Shown here: positions 38,121 to 50,308 of the stretch, piece after piece | How the letters are laid out: every line of letters starts with the position of its first letter | Position numbering within the stretch: position 1 is the first letter of the stretch | Program-made: the position numbers and the translations under genes | Assembly: GCA_034008185.1 (NCBI GenBank) | Contig: CM067082.1 | Span: 157,425,895-157,489,894 of the forward strand | Origin: Gorsachius magnificus | Taxonomy: Eukaryota > Chordata > Aves > Pelecaniformes > Ardeidae | Reading direction: 5' to 3' | DNA: 64,000 bases | Notes under the pieces: model-generated | Told to the model about the DNA's origin: nothing | The model's database searches: none | What the model saw: only the letters and a program-made list of their open reading frames with translations

Positions 38121-38271
38121 CATCCCTGGGGTTATTTAACAGCCAGACAGATGAGGTGCTTAGGGCCAGGGTTTAGTCATGGGGTGGCAGGGTTAGGGGA
38201 ACGGTTGGGCTGGGTGATCTTAAAGGGCTTTTCCAACCTAAACGATTCTGTGATTCTATGATTCTATGATT
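38121..38271 (+). mobile_element. CR1 LINE, 3' tail fragment
   Basis: CATCCCTGGGGTTATTTAAC and GATGAGGTGCTTAGGGCCAG correspond to [17 protein letters not shown]. Then come the GGGGTGGCAGGGTTAGGGGA untranslated block and three tail octamers (38245-38268: one ATTCTGTG, two ATTCTATG). It is only about 150 bp, the extreme 3' end. It belongs to the same tail type as the copy 740 bp downstream at 39.0 kb, in the same orientation. Confidence 0.95.
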
Positions 38272-39012
38272 GTAATTCCAGTAAGGAGCACTGAATAGAA
38301 AGCACTGAAAATTAAAGAGAGAAATGATCAACTGCAATGTGCAGGGCAATGCCTTTTCCTCTGGCTTCATGGTGTCAAGCACAGGTGTTTGTTGTCTCTT
38401 TTCTTGATTGTGTAAGTGCTGAAATCCTATAGGCCACCTCTTCCTTTTTAATGGCCCTTCCAAACTCTCTCATTCTTCATAGAGGCAGTATTTCCTAGGT
38501 TATTCGGGGAGAATCAGAGTGGGAGGATCAGAGACTGACTTGCTTCATCTCACTGCGGCTTCTGGCAAAAGGAAAATCAGTTGCGACTTGAAAGTCCCAG
38601 TACTCTGCCTCGGTTTTGGAAGCAACCAGCACAGCCATCAGAATGAGAAATATGAGAAAAAGCTCCAACAACCCCTTTTAAATAACACATGAAAAATCCT
38701 TGATAAGCACTAGATTAGCAATGGAGCCTTAGGTCTTGGCAGAAGGTGGTCATAACAGCATGACTAGCATCAAGGAGCAGGATCAAAGTCCCCTTCAGTT
38801 CAGTGCTTTGCCTTCAGCAGCGAATACTGTCCAGTGGTAAGGGGAGTGGGGAGAAGAACAGGAGAAAAAAGAAGAAGGAGGGAAAAATGAAAAAAAAAAA
38901 ACAGCACACAGTTTGAACCTTCCCTAGTTTTACTTTCCCATCTTTCAGCAGATCATGTTTGAAGGAGTTTACTGTTGCTCCCTGGATCTTTTTCTGCTTG
39001 AAAACTGCAAAG
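38272..39012. other. Spacer between two same-type CR1 copies
   Basis: About 740 bp of unique sequence with an A-run near 38890-38901. No gene or regulatory motif is recognised. Confidence 0.5.
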
Positions 39013-39423
39013 CTGGCCCCTCGCTACAAGAAAGACATTGAGTTGCTGGAGCATGTCCAGAGGAGAGCCACAAAGCTGGGGAGGGGTCTGGAGCACAAGT
39101 CTTACAAGGAGTGGCTGAGGGAACTGGGGTTGTACAGCCTGGAGAAGAGGAGGCTGAGGGGAGCCCTCATCACCCTCTACAACTGCCTGAGAGGACGGGG
39201 TAGCGAGGTGGGGGTCGGCCTCTTCTCCCTGGTAATGGGTGGTAGGACAAGGGGAAATGGTCTGAAGTTACGCCAGGGCAGGTTTAGGTTGGACATTGGG
39301 AAAAAATTCTTCACAGAAAGGGTTGTCAAGCACTGGAAGGGGCTGCCCAGGGAAGGGGTCGAGTCCTCATCCCTGGAGGTATTTAAAAGCCGGGTAGACG
39401 AGGTGCTGAGGGCCATGGTTTAG
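39013..39423 (+). pseudogene. CR1 ORF2 C-terminal fragment (truncated, frame intact)
   Basis: This is the end of the CR1 reverse-transcriptase/endonuclease protein, which copies the element's RNA back into the genome. About 135 codons read without a stop or frameshift: [97 protein letters not shown] and a TAG stop after RAMV. These lie beyond the catalytic reverse-transcriptase palm, so no catalytic aspartates are present. The open frame continues upstream into unrelated host sequence (from about 38959), so any ATG there is accidental. It is a dead fragment; the intact frame points to moderate age. Confidence 0.93.
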
Positions 39424-39507
39424 TGGTGGGATGGCAGGGTTAGGGGAATGGTTGGGATTGATGATCTTACAGGTCTTTTCCAACCTAAACAATTCTATGA
39501 TTCTATG
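39013..39507 (+). mobile_element. CR1 LINE, best-preserved 3' end
   Basis: About 495 bp of CR1 3' end in plus orientation, finishing with two ATTCTATG octamers (39492-39507). The coding part is unbroken to its natural stop and is listed separately. The 3' untranslated part (GTGGTGGGATGGCAGGGTTA, then TCTTACAGGTCTTTTCC) matches the copies at 20.1, 24.7 and 38.1 kb. It is truncated at the 5' end inside the reverse-transcriptase protein, at a point corresponding to the ...FWAPHYKKD segment. Confidence 0.97.
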
Positions 39508-42198
39508 AAGTTGTGTAAGACAGCAGGATCTCAGATCACATTTGCTCCATGAGCATACCAATACACTGTTCGGAATGAGGTGAATAAGTCAAACATTTCC
39601 TTTTTGGGGAGACAAAAGCTGGGGTTTTGAGTAGTTTTGTCTGGGTACCTGGAACCTTGGAGTTTCTTCATGGGTGTGTGTCTGTATTTTTGCATGTCCT
39701 CAAGTATTTCAGCTGTTAGTAAGTCAGAGAACAATCTCATTTTCCTGCGGTGCCAGATATAGGCAATGCAAAGACACTTTTTAACCAGTTTCAAGTAACT
39801 GAATGATCAGATCCTGTGTCCTTTGACCTCATTTCCATTTGCACTAACGAGCTCCAGTTAATATAGTTTTTCCATTTTCTTCTTTTGTCAAAAATAGGTA
39901 ACGGATATGACCCAAAGGGATCATTTCATGTAATTATTAAGCCTCCACTTTCTATAAATAACTTTGAGGATGGTGGTCTGAATTTCCCAAACTGAAGCAC
40001 ACCGCTGGGAAGTGCATTGTCCCCCCGCAGAGCCCAGGAGCGGGGCAATTTCACGGGTCAGGGGCTGGAGCCCAGAGCACCAAGGGGGGAAAGAGCAGAG
40101 GCGAGCAGGGTGTTTGCTCTGACCCCAGCACAGTGCTGCATAAATGAGATATGAAAGGCTCCCAGCTCCAAATCTTCTCAGTATTTCTAACCAAGAAAGT
40201 CAGGCCCCTGTTCTGTAAAGCAGCTAAACCATGGCTTAGCTCTAAGCATGGGGATAATCTCAGATTCTTTCAGCAAATATCTTAGAAGAATTTCTTCACT
40301 GTGCTTCATTTTGTTGATTTGGGCTCCCTAGGTTTCTTGGCCAGTCAGGGAGGGGAGCTGAGCCCCATGCTGATATAGATAGAGCCAGTGAAGTTTTACA
40401 GTTAGCCCAGCCATGACACTACTGAAATGCAAGATATTTCATCCATAGGAACATGCCACATCTCTGCCCTATGACGTTTGTCGGATGCCCAAGGACAGAA
40501 GACCTCTTCTTCATGAAATACGCTAAAAATCAAAAAGAAAGTACACGTGCACAGCTGCTGGGAAAAAAAAAAAAAATGGACCTGTTCAAGATGCTACTGA
40601 TTCTTAGGTTTTCTCTTCTACCTTACTGTTAGAGGTTAATACTCCTACACTAATTCTATCAATGCCTCTGTGTGTGATGTAAATGTCTCTGACCAAGTTT
40701 ATCTGACTTTACACTGAAGAAGACAAAGAGTTTCCCATAATCCTTTGCATTGGCTGAGTGTTGGGAAAGAGCCCCTCCAGCAGTAACAGCAAGAGCAAGA
40801 ACCAGGAATGGCAAAATCTTCTGAGACTACAGCTCAAGGGCGTTCATTTTATAACGTACATGTTTACTTGGGAATATCCTAGCAAAAAAAAAAGAAAATC
40901 TCCCCATCCCAGAAAGCCCAGCCAGAGCTTTAAAAAACACATCTGACAATTGTTTTCAGCACAATCAGATATAGCTACGTCTGGTAATGGTTTTCAGCTT
41001 GGGCAACAAAAAAGAAAAAAAAAAAAAGAAAAGGACTGTAAGGACTGTCCAGGAATTAAGGGAATATGGTTATTACCATCATCAGGAAAGTCAACATCTG
41101 GAAAAACTTTAGAGCTGAGCAGGTGTGTGTGTGCTGCCTGGGCTGTCTGTGTTTCGAGCAGGGTGGTTTCTAGCTAGGAGATGTCCTCCAGAAACCTCTT
41201 GAAAATAGAACAAACAGAAGCAGCTCCTCTTTCCATTAATATTAATGGCCCAGACATTACCCAATTTGAAGTGGAAGCCAGGGCTGATTAAGAAGGGCCT
41301 GATCATCAGAGCTCTAATGGAAAAAGATTAGAGCACAACCTCTCCATGATCTGGGATTGGGAGACGCCGAACCAGCCCAGGGTCGCTGCGGTGAAGGATG
41401 AAGCGGGTTTCTGCACTGGAAAGTTTTCTGCTTGGAAGCTCTGTTGTCCAAATATTTTGCTACCAAATCATAACTAAGCTGCCTGCTGCCAGAATCATGT
41501 ACGCTGATGTGAGCCGTTCACAAATGACTAAACCAGGGAAAATTAGACAAATACACTGGGTGGGGGACTCAGGAGCTTGGGGGCTGGTACCCAGCTCTGC
41601 CACGGCTTCTCTGGGTGGCCTCGTGAATGTGTCTCCTCTGAAGTGATGCAGGCGGAAAATATTCCTCCTCAGTTTTTTCCTGTGTTCTGACAAATCTTCT
41701 CACTGTGTGCAGATCATCACCTATCCCATCAGTATGCTTACACAACCAGGCACAAGGGGCACCGGGGATTATTATATGGCTATCAATATCCATTATTGTC
41801 CAGGCACGAGCCAATCTGGAAGCAGTAAAGTCCCCATTTGGAAATTTCTGTAAGATAAGAACCTACCAGTTTCACCTGATCTTATCTGGACTCCCTGGAG
41901 ACCACTAGATTAGCAATTAAACATGCAATTGGAAAATGGACTTGGAGCCAACAGAAGGGAATGTCCTTCCTCGCTGGAGAGAACTGAGTAATATTATTAA
42001 AAGTCGCAAAACACCCTTTGTGCTGTTTGTCACTCTTTTTGCATTTAAGGAAAATAGACAAGTGCACTCAGATATTTAGGCAGTTTCAAGTTAAATTCAC
42101 TTTTGGGGCTCTCCAGTACAAAGGTGGGCTTATTAATTTTTGGCCTGCCATGGAAAGAAAAAAAGTAATATAGGGGAATAAACACACCAAACCAAAGC

Positions 42199-42244
42199 AA
42201 AAAAATAAAATAAAAAAAAAATCAAACCAAAACAAAAAAAAACC
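42199..42244. repeat. A-rich low-complexity tract
   Basis: A-runs broken by single C, T or G bases (AAAAT, AAACC, AAAAC words) over about 45 bp, ending in CCCC. It may be a decayed tail of an old insertion; no element body is seen. Confidence 0.8.
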
Positions 42245-44385
42245 CCAACTCAACTGAAGAAGTTTTCACATGGAAGCTTTAAACTCTCTTTCTCTTCTCA
42301 CTCCCACAGCATGTTCAGCACCCCAACAACCCTTCCCCAGTTCCTGTTCCCAGACTGGTCTGCAGTCCCCCAGGCACCTCACCTCACACATCTATAGTCC
42401 ATCATCTGCTTTGCCCTCTACCAGCAAAGCCAGCCTGTGAGCTCTGCCCCAGCCCTGAGTGTCCCTCTGGGCCAGCCCGGCACGAGGAGGACTTAAACAT
42501 CCTCCTAAGCTCTTCAGGCTTTGAAAAATGTGATTGCCTGGCATATTTTAAGGGACCCTGATAACATGAAAAATGTTGATCTAAGATAGCTCTGGCCTTA
42601 CAGTGTGAGTTGAAAGCACTGCAGGAGAGTATTTTCTGCTAAGAATATGGCTACTTCTGCTACCACTAAAAGTAATAACGTTAGCATTTTATTTATAGTT
42701 CTAGTGATTATGCTATACATTGTTTATTCTTTTCTTTAACTTTATCTGATGTATATATATTTTACCTTTTCTTTCGCAGGTTTATTTCCTAATTGTATTT
42801 TCTTAAAACATTTTTTTCACTAAACTTATTTTATTTTGGTTTTGTGAATGGTACAAAAAAAGAGGCAGAAGAACTGGAAGAGTGAAAGTGCTTTGGAAAT
42901 ATGACTTTGCAAAGAAATAAATGACAAAGCTGATGGGTACATCTGGAGCCTCAAAACTTTCTACTTTCTTTTCCCTGCTCATTAGTTCATTCTGTCTTTG
43001 CAGTTCACACAGTAGGAAGCTTGGTCTCCAAAGGCAGTTAGGGCAGGCTTGTTTGCAATTGCACTGCAGAAAGCAAACCCCTATGGTCTGGAGGGAGGAG
43101 ACCCTGGAGCAAAGTCTCCAAGGGAGCTAATGTGCTTGCTCGAAAGGGAAGCTTGTGAGCAAAGACACATGAGTTCAGTGTGGCAATAAACAGACAACTG
43201 CATCGGTAAGTTAAACAGGGACTAAGGGTGGTTGCAGGAGCTGGAACCTCATTGTTTATACTGCCAGACTGTATAAGTAATCCTTGACATGGATCTGATG
43301 TGATCAACCCCACCAGCATGTTCCTGAGCACTGTTTTGGAGTTAGTGTGGTCCAGGGACCATTCCCAATAAGCCCTCTGGATGTGGTCGTCCTCTCCTGG
43401 AGGCTAAGGGATGCTAATGGTATGAACATGGCCAGATGCTGCCAATGGATCTCAACCTTAGAGAGTCAGCCCCTGGTTCATTTATTTTTTCCTGTAAGCA
43501 TAGATCTGAATGACCCTGGGAGAAAATGGAAAGGAACCCAAATGGCTGTTTAGCCCCACAGGAAGACAACCCAAATTTGTGGTAATATAAAAGGAAAACA
43601 CAGAGCACAGGCTTCACCCAAGCCATTGCACACTGAACAAACTGGGAAAACAGCAGTTGCTGAGTACTTTTGCAAGACTGAATGAGTCCTTCCAGACAAT
43701 TCCTTCTCCATGGGCTCTTCATGTCCTGACTAAAAGCGCGTTAGGCGGATGGGATGTTTTATCCATAGGGTGTCCTGCATCCATCATGGCAGATCCCCAG
43801 CCCTGGGATGCAACATCTCAGGGCTTTCCAGTACAGCTACCAGTGGGAACGCCTGTCACATCTGTGTTTGAAAGAAAACTCCTCTTGCTTCATCCAGCTT
43901 TGCAGTGCTTATGTCTGCATCCTGCTGAAATGAGCAAGTGCCTCCAGAAACACTGCTCTTATTACAACACTTGAACATGATTCCCTGATAAAGTCTATTG
44001 ATTTTTATTTTATTTCAATTAATTCCATTTTATTCTATTCCAGTTTATTATCCGATGGAAAAGAGTGCATAAGCTGTAGAGGCCAGGACTCTTCTTTCTG
44101 CTGTGAACCTCTCCTCTTGCTGGCAAAGCATCAGAGTTCACTGAAATGCTATTTTCCTCCTTTTCAGCAGCCAGTACTCCTAATAAATTCAGCTTTCTGT
44201 TGTCCATTGTGGCTGTCTCCACCTTGGCTGTTTAGTGGACGCTTCTGGAGAAGCACTCTCAGCTCTCAGCTCCCTCTCTGAGCACAAAGCATGGCCCAGA
44301 ACCAAAGAACGATGTGGAATCAAAAAGGTTTACGCAAATTGGACTAGTTGCCAGAAAGCAATCTGAGAAAAAGCTGTTTTGCCTC

Positions 44386-44405
44386 TTTATTATTATTATT
44401 ATTAT
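44386..44405. repeat. (TTA)n microsatellite
   Basis: Six TTA units in perfect series followed by TGG. It encodes the leucine-run seen in a chance open frame. Confidence 0.9.
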
Positions 44406-45176
44406 GGTATTTTGGCAGTAAAATCAAGAGCAAGCAGCCGAAAGTTAACTTACACTTCAAGAAGTTGACCATAAATGTTTTAATCTCTTGGGGTTGCTGG
44501 AGGTTTCAGAATCTCCTCAGCAAACTCTAAACTTCTGCTGCTGATCCAATTTGTCTATTTACCTTTCAACAAATTAGGGATTTCTCCTAAGATCCCAGGA
44601 ATGAGAATCTGAGGAAAACAGCCCTGAAGTAATGCTTGGGTTCTGATCTCAAAAGCTGGGACAAATCTGAGCAGAGATAAAAGTGGTTTTCTACCCCCAG
44701 ATTTTCTTTCCAGTTTTTTGTTCTCTCTTTGATGTATTTCCTGCCTTTCAAGAGCAGTGTATGAAACAGTGAAGTCCTTCTATTGCCTCCACATGGAGAA
44801 ACTTTTCTTTGCTCTTCTGTGTCCCATCCACATGGTATGACATGATGGTGGCATCAGTGACACATCCCTGACAGAGGTCACTCCCATTGCTTTATCATTA
44901 CCTCATTCAGCCTTTCAATGTTTAGGAGGTGGTGATGGTTGGAAGATTCCTCATTCAGTGACACCCTTCATTTCAGTACCTCTGTGGGAGCTGAGCTTTA
45001 AAATTATGTCCATTTTAACTACCAAGGTCGTAGAAACGTGTGCTGTGTAGGATTTTCCGGAGTGCCTCACAGTATATTTTTACACCGCCTGGCCTGTGGC
45101 CACATCTGCTGCTTAGGCTGCCCCTCATCTGCTCTACGAGGTTATCACTACCAATCCTTTCCGAGCTGCCCACAAC

Positions 45177-45200
45177 TCCTTCCTCCTCCTCCTCCTCCTC
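45177..45200. repeat. (TCC)n microsatellite
   Basis: Seven to eight TCC units. The poly-proline, poly-serine and poly-glutamate runs in overlapping frames on both strands come from this repeat, not from a gene. Confidence 0.9.
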
Positions 45201-48200
45201 ACCAGAAGTTACTATGTCCTCAGATATGCTGGCATAACTGTGCACTAACTGCTTCCAAACACAGTCCTGGCAAAATTGTCTGGGTTTAAACCACAGCAAA
45301 AATAGCCAAATTCTCTTCTAAAGTTTCTGAGTTAACCTAGATAATTTTGGCATGACTGAGTGAGGGTCTGACCACATGTGCAGTTGTGCTGGAAGATGTG
45401 AAGTAATGGCCACGAGCAGAGAAAACTGACTTTTGCACCCATCTGAGCTGCAAGCTCACTGCAACCTAAAACAGCCGGAGTATCTTGCAGTGGTGCCTAA
45501 GGTCTAAACCCAGGGCTGTTCAAGTCCAACTGAGGAGCTGATGCATCCACAGCTGGAAATGCCATTGCTTCTCTCCATAGAAGAGGACTCTGGACCCTGC
45601 CCTCAAATGCATCCTTAACAAAAGGTTACAGGGATTGTCTACACTCTTATTCCAGCAGAAGTCTAAACTAATTCCCCAGAAAAACCACAAACTGTATTCA
45701 GAAACTACCTGGTATATCCAAAAGAAATGTTTAAATAAATTATAGGTAGTACAGCCTATGGTGCAGGTTCAAATATTGGAAGGAACTGAAAATGTTTCCC
45801 ACATGGCAACTGTCTACTTACATGAAATGAATATTCAGTTATGTTCTTGGTAGGAAGCAGCCCGTAACATGACCATCACCGTCACTATTTGAGTTCTGTG
45901 ACAATATCACTGGGAGAAAAAGCGAAAATTAGCAAGGAGCTGTCATTTGCCCTTACTGCCAGGCCTGACTGCTTTCTCCTAATGAGATAAACCTCTCACA
46001 GCAGGGAGGTGTTGAAGTCAGAAACATTTGAAGGGTCTTTGTAAACTACATTGCATCTGCAGGAGAAATGGTGGAAGCCAGTCTTTCAAATTATTTAGTT
46101 TGTCTGTTTACCTGGTCTTCAGCTTTAAAATATATCTAGACTTACTAGTAATTGCCTGAATGGTTCCTCTCCTGACCTGAGGGCTACGGAGCTCATTGCA
46201 TGTGCTTTTGGGTATCAAATCAAAGCAGTGCATTCAGAGAACATTCACTTTGAAGACTGACACCTCAGAGGTTCTCACAGAGATGTTAGAAGTCGTCTGT
46301 GGTCTTCAAGGTACCAATCGCCCACAGCCTGTTCCAAATGATCATGTCCAAAGAATGACAATGGGAAAGTCAGATCAACTCAGGATAGAAACAAATTATA
46401 ATCAACAAATGATGATCATTAATCCATGAGAATAATTAGTAATTAACCAATGTATTATCCTATTGACTCTATACGCAGCTGAGTGACACAAGCAAAAATC
46501 CAGTACAGTCAATGGAGCTACATCATCCGTGAGTGTCTAGTTTCTCCTGTTGTATCTGATTCAACAGGACTATTTTTAGCCTTTTACTAATGTCCAGAAA
46601 CCCCTGCTGACAATCTGCACTGCCACCTTGTGTGACTCTGGCTTTTACTCGGGCTTCCTTTGAAATGTTTGCTCTCTGTTTCTGCCAAATATCCTTCCCT
46701 TCCAACCACAGATTCTTCATCTGATAATGAAATGATTTGGCTATGCCCAAAAACTTCATGCTGTTCACCCTTGTCTCAGTCTCCCAAATGGACAGCCCTG
46801 CACAGTCAGGCTCTGACCTCATCCCCTCTTCTGCTGGGGGAAAAACCCTTGTCAGAGCATGGAGATTTCAGGCTCCCACGCATGGTTGTTCCCAGAACCA
46901 GCATCCCATCTACTTGTTCTCTCTTGCACCCTCTGACTTGCAGACCTTGTTTTCTTGCTCAGGAACCCAGGGCTGATCAGACCTGGCGTGAAAAAGATTA
47001 CAAAATCTAGGAATCTCTATCCCTTGTGCCCTGAGCACTTATCTCGCACTTGCCTGCTGCTGTGCCCATGCACTTACATCCCTGATGGCAGGTCAGAGAA
47101 CTTGTCTGTGCACAGTGTGTAAACGTGAGTGTGGGCACACACGTGCACATGTATGTAGTATCCAGGGGTGGGTGGGCACTGAGCAGTTCTAGAACCACAC
47201 AGTCCAAAATCATGGAGATTTAAGAGGAGAAACAATCTTACACAGGTACAGGGATTATTAATTTTCCAAGCAATCCAGTAACGTTTTCCTTTCTCTGGCT
47301 TCCAAGCCTAACACCTCCTTAAGTGAGATACATCTTGGACTCCAAACACTCCCCAGGCTTCTGTTCACCTCTCACTCACAGGTCCTGCACCTTCTGTGTT
47401 TCTTTCTTCACCAGTCACTCTTTGAAAGGAAGGAGGATGGTGGGTGGGAGGAAAGAAGAGACAAAAAAACAAATCAAAGAATCCTCAGGTCCCAAAACAT
47501 AAGCCTGAATATTTTTTCCTTTGCTGTTTTTATTTTGCTGGTATGAAAAGAATCTCAGTGTTGGCTCTGCAAAGGAGATCAAGAAGACAGGTGAATGGCC
47601 AGAGGTGGACAGCCAATGTGCTGCATCCAAATGTCATTGGGAAAATGCAAAGCTATATCATCCATCCTTCATCTTATGCCACTTTAACTGCAATGAAAAA
47701 TATTGTTTTATTTCCGGGTGTACCTGCTTTTGCCAAGGCCACTCCTGGGTCCCCAAGGACACAGCCATTCTTCATTGACATGGCCTGGATGGTGCTCATT
47801 GAAGGAGGTGGAGGCTTCAGCTTTCTTCATTTGTTTTTCCATTAAATCTACCCTTAGGTATATAAACATGCTACTGTACATCCAAGCTAGTCTCTGGGGG
47901 GTACCACTGAAGATCGTGGCAATAGAGAGCATTAGCAGTCTTGGGGATGGCTCATCTCAGTCTAAATGATCTAGGATGATCTAGACCAGGTCAGATGAAT
48001 CACACTTCAAAAATGCTTATTGTTCTTTTTCACCTACAAAGAAAGTGGTAAGATGGCCATCTGAGATGTTATTGGTGGCTGAAGGGAGGTAAAGGGAGCC
48101 TCACCCTGTGTGACAAACCTAAGACCTATCCAGAAATATTCCTTCTCCTTTCTTCAAATAGGGAACCCATGTTTGCATCAGTGTTTTGTTTTAATGACAT

Positions 48201-48967
48201 TTTGGTGCTGCTCTTGTCATCAAAAAGTACACAGTGAAGAAGAAAACTCAAGGTTCATTGTTGTATCAGGAGGTTGGCAGAGAATTTTTTTCCACAAGCC
48301 CTAGGTAGTCCATTTATGTGTCCCCAGTTTGTTACTGATCCTCTCCTCCAGACCCTATCATCTCCAGCAGCTGCAGCCAGACAGGTTTGAAGGGACTTCT
48401 GATAGGCAAACCTTGACTTTCTGTTTCCCCTTGGAAAACTGTTGTCCCCGGTGACTACCTGCTTTATCCATGCTGAAGCAGGCTTTAAATCCCATGTTGC
48501 AGCAACGAAGTCATCTACGGTGATCCCAAAGGATATCTTGGTGACTTGGAAGTCTCCCTACCTTGCACTTCTGGCCTTGGGAACATAGTAAGCTCTGCCC
48601 TTACTCTTACATTTGATTTTAAATCTATATATCCTGATTCTTAGCTATGGAGCTGAGTCAAGGCCCAGATTGTAATTCTGGTGTGTTTATAAAACAGTGA
48701 ATTGAAAGTGGTATGGAACAGAGTGTAATTGTTCTCAAGCTAACTGAAACCTGGCTTGCAGCAATTTAGTTTAATGCAATAAGCTCTCAAGTAGAAGAAC
48801 AGAAGCCTAATAAGAATCTAATTAAGGCAATCCTCGCAGTGCTTTCAAATGTGATTATAGGCAGAACTGTGTTTTTTTGGATCTAGCGTGAGCATGTGGC
48901 CACAGTACCACTCCCGGCTGTTCCCTATTCTTCTCTCCGCTGCAAGGTACTGCCACACAGCTGTCTT

Positions 48968-48998
48968 ACATTAAAGGATCCTACATTGAAGGATGCCT
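48968..48998. repeat. Imperfect 15-16 bp tandem duplication
   Basis: ACATTAAAGGATCCT is followed directly by ACATTGAAGGATGCCT. A small slippage-type duplication without other features. Confidence 0.75.
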
Positions 48999-49259
48999 AG
49001 AACACACCTAGTCCATTTTAAAGGTGAATTGGAGACTTGATTGAGTTTGCATTGACATGGTTCAGAGGGGTTCGCGTACCTGGTTTAGATGCTGAAGCTG
49101 TAATGAGTAGGAGGAGAGGTAATACCTGAGATGGGTAAAGAAGATTTAAAAGTGATCAAGAATGGGATTCTCTTAGATATCTTCATTTTATCCAGTTATC
49201 CCAAGCTTCCTTATAGTCAGCGAAGATCTACTCAACCCAGGCAAGGCACAATTCATCTC

Positions 49260-49505
49260 CTAAAGTAAGGGCAACTGCAGGTCTGTTCTCTCCTTGGAAG
49301 TGTCCTTCTGCACTGGATGGGAGAAGTTCCAGGGTAAATCACACATCGTGAATTTGATTTCATCCATCTCCACACTGTCAATATCTCCATCTGAGCTACA
49401 GAACTTAGGCTTCTTCACAGACAGTAGAGAAAAGGGCATTTTTGCATCATAGTTGCTCTGACCTTTTGTAAATGTCCAGTTTAGGTCAAGAGAAACGAAG
49501 ATCAA
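49260..49505 (-). other. Exon-like open frame, product unknown
   Basis: An 81-codon minus-strand frame ends in a stop near 49260. Its later part (KKPKFCSSDGDIDSVEMDEI, KFTMCDLPWNFSHPVQKDTS, KERTDLQLPLL) has a mixed, acidic, hydrophilic composition more protein-like than the other frames here. A pyrimidine-rich stretch ending in AG (TTTTCTCTACTGTCTGTGAAG on the minus strand) precedes KPK and could be an acceptor. No polyadenylation signal was seen just downstream and no family is recognised. It may be a terminal exon, a pseudogene piece or chance. Confidence 0.12.
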
Positions 49506-49820
49506 GACTCCAGGGGTTATAATGGAAACCTGGTATGACTAAATGAGGTCTAACACTCTGCATTTAGTAAGATGAGTTTCCTCTTGTTAGCTGAATGGGC
49601 CATTTTGCACCAGCTTCAGAGGAGGCACATGAAGATTGACAAAAATTTTGGTGACAGGAGTCACTCTTGCTCAGAAAGCCATTTGAAATGAACTTAGCTA
49701 AGGTAACTCAGCTAAGCTGTCCTGGTTAAAACTACCAGCCTCAGTGGGAATCCTGCTAACTGTAACCTTAAACACAAGGGCAAGATCTCAAACACTGTGC
49801 TGGAGAGGTGAGCAACATCA

Positions 49821-49860
49821 ATGAAGAATTACTACATGGAATGAAGAGTTACTACACGGT
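49821..49860. repeat. Imperfect 20-bp tandem duplication
   Basis: ATGAAGAATTACTACATGGA is directly repeated with three changes at 49841-49860. Recent local slippage or duplication. Confidence 0.85.
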
Positions 49861-50282
49861 GATGTTATAGATGTAATTCTTCACTGTTATAGCCTTCTTC
49901 ACTGCACAGCTGTGAAACATCTTTCGTAGTGTAATACCATTCAGATTAGCCAGGTCCCCAGAGTGCAATCTTCTGTATAAATAGAAAGAAAAAGCAGCCA
50001 CTGGTCCTATGAGCTTGTCATTTAGGTGAACACAAGCCACAAGACAAGGGTTTATTTTGGCCCATGACTCTATTATGAGGATCTGAATGTCGTAACTGAC
50101 ACTCAAATCAAATGAAAACAAATAGGAGAAGAGTAGAGATGGAAGAATGGGTGAAAGAAATGGAGACCCTAGATCAGGGGAAAAAAAACACAGCATTGCT
50201 AAGGTCTGGTGCAGCAGTGCAATGAAATCCATGTGTCTAAGAGCAAATCCTGCAGCCTGACTGCCATGCAGAACAACTCTGA

Positions 50283-50308
50283 TAAAAAAAAATAATAAAA
50301 AAAAAATT
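50283..50308. repeat. A-rich tract
   Basis: A-runs of 8-10 broken by T. On the minus strand this reads as a phenylalanine/leucine run that inflates the chance 191-codon frame. Confidence 0.9.

Larger units (their letters stand above)
39508..49259. other. Unique non-coding sequence with microsatellites
   Basis: Nearly 10 kb with no recognisable gene or interspersed repeat. Simple repeats are listed separately (A-rich 42199-42244, TTA 44386-44405, TCC 45177-45200, small tandem duplication 48968-48998), and poly(A) runs also occur near 40563-40576 and 41016-41028. AT-rich stretches with homeodomain-type ATTA words near 41234-41330 and 48760-48880 resemble conserved non-coding elements in texture. 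A TG/CA-rich, alternating purine-pyrimidine stretch lies at about 47110-47160. Frames up to about 154 codons look random. Confidence 0.5.

Noticed and set aside
45760..45785. GGTTCAAAT word resembling a tRNA B-box
   Set aside because: No A-box at the right distance and no cloverleaf could be drawn.
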